Assembly: GCA_017937135.1 (NCBI GenBank)
Contig: JAGBEE010000011.1
Span: 1-64,000 of the forward strand
Origin: Clostridia bacterium
GTDB taxonomy: Bacteria; Bacillota; Clostridia; Oscillospirales; CAG-272
DNA length: 64,000 nucleotides
Direction of reading: 5' to 3'
Shown in pieces: positions 56,496 through 64,000 of this stretch. The position numbers were made by a program, and so were the translations under genes. The first letter of the stretch is position 1; every line of letters begins with the position of its first letter. Below the pieces are notes generated by a model that did no database searches, was not told the origin of the DNA, and was given only the letters and a program-made list of their open reading frames with translations.

Positions 56496-59400
56496 ATGAC
56501 AAAAAAATTATTAACATTATTATTCGTACTTATGTTGTCAATAATGCTTGTATTTGCATTTGCGTCATGTGGTGGAAGCGAAAATCCAAGCGACACAAGC
56601 ACCGATACAGGCTCACAGGGCACAACGCCAAGCCCTGATGGCGATAAGGGAACAGACGACGGAAGCGGTGGAAGCGGTGGCACTCCCGACGACGGAGGTC
56701 ACACTCACTCATATGGTGAATGGGTAACCACTAAGGAAGCTACCTGTACCGAGGCAGGCGAGAAAAAGCAGACCTGCTCTTGTGGAGATATAAAAACCGA
56801 GACTATTGCTGCAAAGGGACATAGCTACGGAGCGTGGGAAAGCATAAAGGATGCAACCTGCAACGAATCTGGCGAGAGGAAGAAGAGCTGCCCATGTGGA
56901 GATGTTAAGGTAGAAACTGTAAACGCAACAGATATTCATAACTATGTGGATAGAGTGTGTACAGAGTGTGGCAAAAAGAAGCCAAGCGAGGGCCTTGAAT
57001 TTGGATTAGTATATGAAACAAACACTTACGAATTACTTGGCTTGGGTACATGCAAGGATACAGAAATTGTAGTTCCATCAAAGTATGAAAATTTACCTGT
57101 AACATCAATAGGCAATTCAGCCTTTTGGAATGCCACGGAGATTACTAGCATAATTATTCCAGACAGTATAACCTCATTGGGCGATTGCGTGTTTGAAGGA
57201 TGCACCTCGTTGATATATAATGAATTGGACAATGGATGCTATTTGGGTAGCGAAACAAATCCTTATATGGTATTGGTTAAAGCTAAGGATGCTACAATAA
57301 CCTCATGTACTGTTAGTGATACTGCAAAATTTGTATGTGACTCTGCCTTTAATGGCTGTACATTACTTGAAAGCGTAGCTATATCGAGCAGTGTGACGAA
57401 GATAGGAAATGCAGCCTTTTTTAACTGTGCAAAGCTAACAAGCATAACGATGCCTGAGGGCGTAACAGAAATAGGATATAATGCTTTTTATGGATGTACA
57501 CAGCTGGCAAGCATGACAATACCTAATAGTGTAACAATGATAGGGCAAAGCGCATTTAATAATTGTTCTTCATTAAAAACACTTGTAATAGGCAACGGAG
57601 TAAAAACAATACCAGGCGCAATTTTAAAAGGCTGTTCAAGCCTTGAGAGCTTAACTATTCCATTTGTGGGTGGTAGCGCGAGCGCAACAAATGCTTCAAA
57701 TAGCACTTTTTTGGGATATATATTTGGAACATCAAGCTATGAAGGCTCTGTAGGTATATATCAAGAAAATAACGGATATCCATATTCATATTACCATATT
57801 CCAAAAACACTTAAGAATGTTGTGGTAACAGGTGGAAGCATTCTTAAAGGAGCCTTTAGTGGCTGTAAAACACTTGAGAAAATTACCGTGCCTAATGATT
57901 TAACTGTATTGGAAGATAAGGTGTTTTATAATTGTGAATCACTTAATACAGTTATAGGACTTGATAATTTGACTAAAATAAGTAATTACGCATTTTCTAA
58001 TTGTCATTTGCTAAGGACCTTTACGATTCCAAAGAGCGTAACAACAATTGGAGAATATGCATTTAGTGACTGTAAGTCACTCCAAGGCATAACATTACCA
58101 GATGGTGTAACAGCAATTGAATCAAACGCATTCTCTAATTGTTCTTCTCTTCAAGAGATAACAATACCCAATGGTGTAACAGCAATTGGTTCATATGCGT
58201 TCTCTGGTTGTTCGCTGCTTTCAAGGGTAACTATTTCTGATGGAGTAACAAAGATAAATTCAGGAGCCTTCTCAAATTGCCCTTCTATTACAAGTATAGT
58301 AATACCCAAGAGCATTACAACAATTGAAAGCGAGGCGTTTTATAACTGCTACAAGCTTATAGAGGTATATAACCTATCAAATCTTGACATACAGCTTGGC
58401 TCAACGTCAAATGGATATGTAGGATACTATGCTAAGGTAAAGCATACCTCACTTGACGAAGCGAGCATATTAGATTTTGTTGATGGTTATGTATTTATAA
58501 CACTTGATCAAGAGGCTTATTTGTTTGGAACTACCTTGATAGACAAGGTCTTATCATTGCCTGAGTCATATAAGGGCTTAGAATACAAGATTTATCAATA
58601 TGCATTTTACAATAATGGAAATGTTTCTAAGATAGTTATACCAGCAGGAGTGAAGTCTGTAGGAAATTATGCATTTGCAGGCCTTGCTAATTTAAGAGAA
58701 ATCGAATTCAATGCAGTAGCAATGAATGATTTAAGTAGCGGAAACTATGTATTTTATAAGGCTGGACGAGGAAGTGAGGGAATAACGGTTACGTTTGGAA
58801 AGGATGTAACAAGAGTTCCTGCGTATTTGTTCCGTCCATCATCTGCTTCTTATCCTTCCACTGGAGACACTCCAAATATTATAAATGTAATCTTTGAGGA
58901 GGGAAGCGCTTGTGAGGTTATAGCAAGAGATGCATTCCAGGATTGTTATAGCCTTTTGAACGTACAAATTCCTAATAGCCTAAAAAAGATAGAAAGCTAT
59001 GCCTTTTATAACTGTAATTCTATAGAAAAGGTTGATTTTAGTGGAAGCGCAGCTGATTGGTGTAAGATAACATTTGAATCAAACCCACTAAATCAAGGCG
59101 CAGACCTTTATTTTAAGGGCGAGCTTGTAACTGAAATTGTAATACCAGCAGGGGTTGAAAAAATACCAGATAACGCATTTTCAGGCTGCACCTCAGTTAA
59201 AAAGGTAGTGATATCAAGCGGTGTAAGACAAATAGGGGAAGGTGCGTTTAGTAGCTGTACAGCGCTTGAGGATGTAACTATATCTGATGATTTATTAATA
59301 CTTGGTAAATATGCATTTGTTAATTGTCCTTCTTTGAAATACAATGAATATGAAAACGGATATTATTTAGGAAACGAAGCAAAATCATATTTGGTATTTA

Positions 59401-62400
59401 TTAAGGCAATTAATACTGACATTACTACCTGTACAATACACGAAACAACGAAGATTGTAGATTCAGTGGCGTTTAATAATTGCACTGCTCTTGCCGAGCT
59501 GAAAGTCAATGCAGCTGCCATTGTGGATTTACCCAGCGAATACAATGTATTTTATAATGCAGGAGCAAATGGTATAAAGGTTACGATAGGTAAAAATGTT
59601 ACCAGAGTACCTAACAACTTCTTCTATAGATCAAATATAATAAGCGTAGAATTTGAAGATGGAAGCATGTGCAAAAGCATAGGAATAAGTGCCTTCTATA
59701 ATTGCGAATCACTAAAAGAGGTACATATAAGCGATATAGCAAGCTGGTGTAATATATCATTTGGTAACTATTATTCAAATCCATTATATTATGCAAAGAA
59801 TCTATACATAAATAATGAGCTTGTTACTAATCTTGTAATACCAAACACAGTAACAAAGATAAAAGCTTATGCCTTCTATAATTGCCAATCACTTGCAAGC
59901 ATAACAATATCCGATAGTGTAGCATCAATAGGAGATGACGCCTTCTGTGGTTGCGCCTCACTTACTGAGATAAACTTCAATGCTAAGGCTATGAGTGATT
60001 TTAGTAGTTGTGTATTTTCTGGCGCGGGACAAAATGGAAACGGAATAAAGGTAATAATTGGAAAGAATGTAACAAAAATACCTAAGAATTTATTCTATAG
60101 TGATCCTCATGCTTCTTCACATGCACTTAAAATAACAAGCGTAGAATTTGAGGATGGAAGCGTATGTAAAAGTATAGGAGAATATGCATTCTATAATTGC
60201 CAAACACTTGCAAGCATAACAATGCCTAATAGTGTAGCATCAATAGGAGAATATGCATTCTATAGGTGCTTATCGCTAACAAGTATAACAATACCTGATA
60301 GTGTAACATCAATAGGAGACTATGCATTTTCAGGTTGCACCTCGCTTGCTGAAATCAACTTCAATGCAACAGCAATGGGTGATTTGAGCCGAGATAACAA
60401 TGTATTTTTTATTGCAGGACAAAGCGCAGGTGGAACAAAGGTAACTATTGGCAAGAATGTAACCAAGATTCCTACTTATTTATTTGAAGAAGTAGACTAT
60501 ATAACAAGCGTAGAAGTTGAAGATGGAAGCGTATTAGAAAGTATAGGAAAATATGCGTTCTATAGTTGCAAATCGCTAACAAGTATAACAATACCTGATA
60601 GCGTAACCTCAATAGGAATATATGCATTCTATGGCTGCAACTCGCTTGTTGAAATCAATTTCAATGCAATAGCAATGGATGACTTAAGCTCAGGTAACTA
60701 TGTATTCTATAATGCAGGAAACGGAATAAAGGTAACAATTGGAAAGAATGTAACAAAAATACCTGCTTACTTATTCGACCCTTATACCGGTTCTTCGTAT
60801 TCACCTAATATAACAAGCGTAGTGTTTGAAGAAGGAAACATATGCGAAAGCATAGGAAGAAATGCATTTAGCGATTGCCAATATCTCGAGAGTATAACTG
60901 GTAATTTAGATAGTGTTGTCTCAATCGGTTATGAAGCTTTTTATAATTGCCCTATTAAAACAATACCAGTTGGAGAAAATTTCCTATATTATACAGACAA
61001 ATTAGGCACAACATATAATAAATATGATTCTGGCAACTATTACGGAACAGAAAGCAATCCATATATGATATTGGTAAGCGTTGATTACACAGCGACCACC
61101 TGTAAGGTTCACCCCGATACAGTAATTATAAACGACTTGGCATTCCATAGCAAAGCTAATTTGACAAGCGTTGTCTTGCCAAATGGACTAAAGGTGTTTA
61201 ATAGCTCGTTCTACAATGCTACCTCGTTAAGATATAATCAATACGACAATGCATATTATGTTGGAAGTGAATCAAACCCATATATGGTATTGGTTAAGGC
61301 AAAAAATGAAAATATAACCTCTTGCGCAATTCACAAGGATACTAAATTTATAGCTAGATATGCATTTGAATGGTGCACGTCGCTTTCAAGCGTGACAATG
61401 CCAGAGGGATTAGTGCAAATAGGACAAAGCGCATTCGATAGATGTAGCTCTCTAACAAGTATAACTATACCTAGTAGTGTAAAGATAATAGAAATTTTTG
61501 CATTCTCTGAATGCGTATCGTTAAAGGAGATTTATTATAATGCCACAGAGCTGATAAGTAGCGATAATGATGGCGGTATTTTTTCTCACTATAATTATGA
61601 AGATACAAACGAGATTTCGCTTTATATAGGTAAGAATGTAAAGCATATACCTGAGAATTTATTATATGATAGTTTGCAAGACTTTGTATCACGATGTTGT
61701 GTAGTATCTGTAATATTCGAAGAAGGAAGCGTTTGTGAAAGCATCGGAGCTCATGCATTCCATGGATGTGTAGGATTTGAAAGTATTAATCTTCCAAATA
61801 GCATTACACATATAGGTGAATATGCGTTTTATGGCTGTTCTACACTTAAAGAGCTAACTCTTCCAAGTAAATTGACCGAAATAAATGATTATGCATTTTA
61901 TGGTTGCTCCGCACTTGAAAGCGTAACTATACATAATGGCATAACATCAATAGGAGAAGGGGCGTTTTCTAATTGCACAGCTCTAAAGAGTGTGGTAATA
62001 CCGAACAGTGTGACAACCGTAGGAAATTCATTTAGCGGATGTACTTCTCTCCAAAGCTTAACAATAGGAGAGGGCGTTGTTTCAATAGGCTCTAATGCAT
62101 TTTCTAAGTGTACCTCATTGGTTGAAATAAGATACAATGCAATATCTATGAAAGGATTTGATGAGTATAGCGGATTATTCGCATACTGTGGAATGGATAA
62201 AGAGGGAATAAGAGTAATAATAGGAAAGAATGTAAAAATTATACCAGAACGCTTATTCTTTAACTATATATATAGTGGCGAATACGATTACTACGGCTCT
62301 CCGATACGATCTGTTGACCCGTATATAGTAAGTGTTGAATTTGAGGAAGGCTCTGCTTGCGAGACGATAGGTGCATATGCATTCTATTCGTGCGATATGT

Positions 62401-62948
62401 TAAATGGCTTTGTAATTCCTGACAGCGTAAAAGTAATTAAAGAAAATGCGTTTGCTACCTGTAGTGGGCTTACAAGCATTACAATAGGCGCAGGAGTAAA
62501 AACAATTGAGGGTATGGCGTTTTATAAATGCGACGCACTTGCTGAAATAAGATACAATGCAGTTAACATGGACGATTTAAGAGCAGGAAACAATGCATTC
62601 TTAATAGGAGCAAAGGCGGAGGAAACAAAGCTAATTGTTGGCAAAAATGTAACAAGAATACCAGCAAATTTATTTGACTCATATAGCTATGATGGACAAG
62701 GAGGCTACGAATGGTGTGAAATCACCATTGTTGAGTTTGAGGAAGGAAGCTTGTGCACTAGCATAGGAGAACGTGCATTTGTATATTGTAAAAAACTTGA
62801 AAAAGTGGTATTTACAAGTGATATGAAGTGGACGGTGATGGTAAGCATTGAATATGCTTCATACGAGATGATAGTAGCTGGAACAGACATTTCTGAGAAT
62901 GCAAAGCTCCTAAATATTTACACAGGCGAATGGTATCGCGCTGAGTAA
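56496..62948 (+). CDS. Giant BspA-like leucine-rich repeat surface lipoprotein
   Basis: 2150 residues. A lipoprotein signal ends AFASC at about residues 25-29. A Gly/Pro/Asp/Ser-rich linker reaches residue 67, then two Cys-rich units (HSYGEWVTTKEATCTEAGEK and KGHSYGAWESIKDATCNESG, each with CxCG) and a third short CTECG. From residue about 170 to the end are many LRR_5 repeats of the type F..C.sL.sItIPdSVtsIG, interrupted by a longer super-repeat AMxDLS..N.VFY..G..GIKVTIGKNVTKIP..LF. Such proteins bind host or dietary glycans and proteins at the cell surface. GAAGGAGAG precedes the ATG. No cell-wall anchor motif is seen at the C terminus. Confidence 0.92.
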   Translation: MTKKLLTLLFVLMLSIMLVFAFASCGGSENPSDTSTDTGSQGTTPSPDGDKGTDDGSGGSGGTPDDGGHTHSYGEWVTTKEATCTEAGEKKQTCSCGDIKTETIAAKGHSYGAWESIKDATCNESGERKKSCPCGDVKVETVNATDIHNYVDRVCTECGKKKPSEGLEFGLVYETNTYELLGLGTCKDTEIVVPSKYENLPVTSIGNSAFWNATEITSIIIPDSITSLGDCVFEGCTSLIYNELDNGCYLGSETNPYMVLVKAKDATITSCTVSDTAKFVCDSAFNGCTLLESVAISSSVTKIGNAAFFNCAKLTSITMPEGVTEIGYNAFYGCTQLASMTIPNSVTMIGQSAFNNCSSLKTLVIGNGVKTIPGAILKGCSSLESLTIPFVGGSASATNASNSTFLGYIFGTSSYEGSVGIYQENNGYPYSYYHIPKTLKNVVVTGGSILKGAFSGCKTLEKITVPNDLTVLEDKVFYNCESLNTVIGLDNLTKISNYAFSNCHLLRTFTIPKSVTTIGEYAFSDCKSLQGITLPDGVTAIESNAFSNCSSLQEITIPNGVTAIGSYAFSGCSLLSRVTISDGVTKINSGAFSNCPSITSIVIPKSITTIESEAFYNCYKLIEVYNLSNLDIQLGSTSNGYVGYYAKVKHTSLDEASILDFVDGYVFITLDQEAYLFGTTLIDKVLSLPESYKGLEYKIYQYAFYNNGNVSKIVIPAGVKSVGNYAFAGLANLREIEFNAVAMNDLSSGNYVFYKAGRGSEGITVTFGKDVTRVPAYLFRPSSASYPSTGDTPNIINVIFEEGSACEVIARDAFQDCYSLLNVQIPNSLKKIESYAFYNCNSIEKVDFSGSAADWCKITFESNPLNQGADLYFKGELVTEIVIPAGVEKIPDNAFSGCTSVKKVVISSGVRQIGEGAFSSCTALEDVTISDDLLILGKYAFVNCPSLKYNEYENGYYLGNEAKSYLVFIKAINTDITTCTIHETTKIVDSVAFNNCTALAELKVNAAAIVDLPSEYNVFYNAGANGIKVTIGKNVTRVPNNFFYRSNIISVEFEDGSMCKSIGISAFYNCESLKEVHISDIASWCNISFGNYYSNPLYYAKNLYINNELVTNLVIPNTVTKIKAYAFYNCQSLASITISDSVASIGDDAFCGCASLTEINFNAKAMSDFSSCVFSGAGQNGNGIKVIIGKNVTKIPKNLFYSDPHASSHALKITSVEFEDGSVCKSIGEYAFYNCQTLASITMPNSVASIGEYAFYRCLSLTSITIPDSVTSIGDYAFSGCTSLAEINFNATAMGDLSRDNNVFFIAGQSAGGTKVTIGKNVTKIPTYLFEEVDYITSVEVEDGSVLESIGKYAFYSCKSLTSITIPDSVTSIGIYAFYGCNSLVEINFNAIAMDDLSSGNYVFYNAGNGIKVTIGKNVTKIPAYLFDPYTGSSYSPNITSVVFEEGNICESIGRNAFSDCQYLESITGNLDSVVSIGYEAFYNCPIKTIPVGENFLYYTDKLGTTYNKYDSGNYYGTESNPYMILVSVDYTATTCKVHPDTVIINDLAFHSKANLTSVVLPNGLKVFNSSFYNATSLRYNQYDNAYYVGSESNPYMVLVKAKNENITSCAIHKDTKFIARYAFEWCTSLSSVTMPEGLVQIGQSAFDRCSSLTSITIPSSVKIIEIFAFSECVSLKEIYYNATELISSDNDGGIFSHYNYEDTNEISLYIGKNVKHIPENLLYDSLQDFVSRCCVVSVIFEEGSVCESIGAHAFHGCVGFESINLPNSITHIGEYAFYGCSTLKELTLPSKLTEINDYAFYGCSALESVTIHNGITSIGEGAFSNCTALKSVVIPNSVTTVGNSFSGCTSLQSLTIGEGVVSIGSNAFSKCTSLVEIRYNAISMKGFDEYSGLFAYCGMDKEGIRVIIGKNVKIIPERLFFNYIYSGEYDYYGSPIRSVDPYIVSVEFEEGSACETIGAYAFYSCDMLNGFVIPDSVKVIKENAFATCSGLTSITIGAGVKTIEGMAFYKCDALAEIRYNAVNMDDLRAGNNAFLIGAKAEETKLIVGKNVTRIPANLFDSYSYDGQGGYEWCEITIVEFEEGSLCTSIGERAFVYCKKLEKVVFTSDMKWTVMVSIEYASYEMIVAGTDISENAKLLNIYTGEWYRAE

Positions 62949-62975
62949 TTAGGATAGCTTGATTTCTAAACTAAC

Positions 62976-63018
62976 GAAAAAAGCCTGACATGGAGTAAAA
63001 TCCGTGTCAGGCTTTTTG
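62976..63018. terminator. Terminator after BspA-like gene
   Basis: AAGCCTGACA (62981-62990) pairs with TGTCAGGCTT (63005-63014), flanked by AAAAAA and TTTTT. Confidence 0.93.
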
Positions 63019-63056
63019 TGCTTGCTTGGGTGCTGTTTGTGCTTGCAAAAGAGCAG

Positions 63057-63099
63057 TAAAAAACACCGACACGCCCTTTGTCGTTTCGGTGTTTTTTGG
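63057..63099. terminator. Second terminator, for the convergent minus-strand gene
   Basis: AAACACCGA (63061-63069) pairs with TCGGTGTTT (63086-63094), with A- and T-runs at the ends. Confidence 0.85.
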
Positions 63100-63133
63100 T
63101 TTTTATGGTGAATTTTGATTAAAATCCCGCTTT

Positions 63134-64000
63134 TTATTCTTCGCTTGTTCCGTAGAAGTAATAGTAGTCAAATTCGTTTGCCAAGACGTTTGTAAAGGTG
63201 TATTCCTTTGATTTATCGGACACTAATATCTCGAACATTGCGTTTTCTTGATATTCGGAAAGAAGCGTTGAAAAGTCGAAGGAGGCAGCGCCTGAATTGA
63301 AGGTTGACTCGGGGAAAAAGTCCTTATTTTCCTCCATCTTATATGCGTCGTCCTCTAAGGGAAGTCTTTTTACAATGGCAGAGCCATATTCAATGTAGTC
63401 ACCCTTTTTAACCTCGGTTTTTCCGTCTGATGTTGTAATTTCGCCATCACCGTCGAAATATCTTTTCGCTGTAACTACTTGACATTCTCCGTCCTTTAAA
63501 ACAGTAGCGGCGGCAAGCGTATTTGATGCTTCCATCTGCGCAAGGGTTGGATGCTGCATATAGTAGCCGCCTGGGTAGAGGGTGTCGTCGGAATACTTTT
63601 CAAAAAGCTCCTCATAGCTTGCGTTTTTGTCAATGAAAATATAGTTAAAGTCCATATTTTTCTTAACCAAAAGCTCCTCAAGCTCCGTTGCTATTCTTAA
63701 TTGGTTTTCTCTTTCATTCTTGGTAAGATTTACGTATTCTCCGTCAAGCTCCTTATAAAGAGTGTTAACTATAATTACTTGAAAATGCATATAGCTGTTT
63801 TCAAAATATCTGTCCTTTTGCTTTTCGGTTAGCTTTTCCCAATTTTCACCGTATAGATGCTTTGCCAGCTTGCGCTCCTTGGCCTGCTTTTCATATACTG
63901 AATACAGAGTGTCAGCGCTAAAGCCAAAGTCCTCGGCAAGCTCGTTAAACTTCATTTCTGAGAAGTTACCATAGGATGCAATTACAGCGGCGGCAGTTGT
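63134..64000 (-). CDS. C-terminal part of an unidentified, probably exported protein (cut by window edge)
   Basis: A 288-codon frame open to the right edge. It is hydrophilic and acidic with YFENSYMHFQVIIVNTLYKEL and ELEELLVKKNMDFNYIFIDK, a layout reminiscent of the chaperone region of PrsA/SurA-type foldases, then GGYYMQHPTLAQ and a strand-rich end. There is no isomerase motif that I can confirm. The true start is beyond the window. Confidence 0.55.
   Translation of the reverse strand, partial: TTAAAVIASYGNFSEMKFNELAEDFGFSADTLYSVYEKQAKERKLAKHLYGENWEKLTEKQKDRYFENSYMHFQVIIVNTLYKELDGEYVNLTKNERENQLRIATELEELLVKKNMDFNYIFIDKNASYEELFEKYSDDTLYPGGYYMQHPTLAQMEASNTLAAATVLKDGECQVVTAKRYFDGDGEITTSDGKTEVKKGDYIEYGSAIVKRLPLEDDAYKMEENKDFFPESTFNSGAASFDFSTLLSEYQENAMFEILVSDKSKEYTFTNVLANEFDYYYFYGTSEE

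Overview
The window looks like a chromosome segment from an anaerobic, low-GC Gram-positive bacterium of class Clostridia, most likely a gut fibre degrader. The evidence is AT-rich intergenic DNA, strong AGGAGG-type ribosome binding sites, TTGACA/TATAAT promoters, an N-terminal-rubredoxin (reverse) rubrerythrin beside a PerR-type regulator, an Fe-S cysteine desulfidase, several glycoside hydrolases (GH28, two GH43, GH36) and a giant BspA-type leucine-rich surface lipoprotein. I cannot name a species from sequence alone.

Layout. 0-10.4 kb is a mostly minus-strand core block: typA, a Sel1/LRR protein, an aluminium-resistance/methionine gamma-lyase family enzyme, rlmH, a DUF559 nuclease inside an inverted-repeat element, mnmG, a GH28 enzyme and a cyuA-like gene. 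10.6-21.2 kb is housekeeping: polysaccharide deacetylase, DUF1385 protein, ruvX, a PC4/YdbC-like protein, prmC, a TlpA-like lipoprotein, a Gfo/Idh oxidoreductase, and a glmM - GlmU-like acetyltransferase - glmS operon for amino-sugar synthesis. 21.2-41 kb is an accessory zone of mostly single-gene units, many with their own promoter and terminator. 41-46 kb is perR, a membrane protein, parB, parA, four parS sites and a noc-like parB paralogue. 46.8-52.3 kb is an isolated phage head module (coat, scaffold, portal, a small protein, large terminase). 52.4-56.4 kb is an ACT / DUF711 / metY / metA operon. 56.5-62.9 kb is the BspA-like giant, followed by a gene cut by the window edge.

The accessory zone is the most interesting part. 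Three displaced copies of the 3' end of the rubrerythrin gene (33.1, 34.5 and 36.1 kb) lie downstream of the intact gene (40.5-41.1 kb), and each interval between them holds an accessory unit: a predicted amidohydrolase, a zinc-ribbon/SHOCT protein, and a block with an AAA ATPase plus RloB-like pair that resembles the AbiL abortive-infection system. Several junctions carry the same terminator, a spaced ATGGAA array and a TTGAAA-17-TATAAT promoter. The same promoter-bearing repeat precedes other genes back to 28 kb. A similar scar, a 32-nt copy of the glmS 3' end, bounds a Fic-containing insert at 21.2-23.2 kb. Two homologous leader RNAs of about 170 nt with base-pair covariation and intrinsic terminators precede two small Cys-containing ORFs, and two further compact promoter-RNA-terminator units sit between the cassettes.

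How the genes work together: the glm genes feed UDP-GlcNAc synthesis; metA and metY make homocysteine; perR-rbr handles peroxide; parABS and noc handle chromosome segregation and nucleoid occlusion; GH28/GH43/GH36 and the BspA protein fit life on plant polysaccharide. Functions given for accessory genes are family-level inferences.
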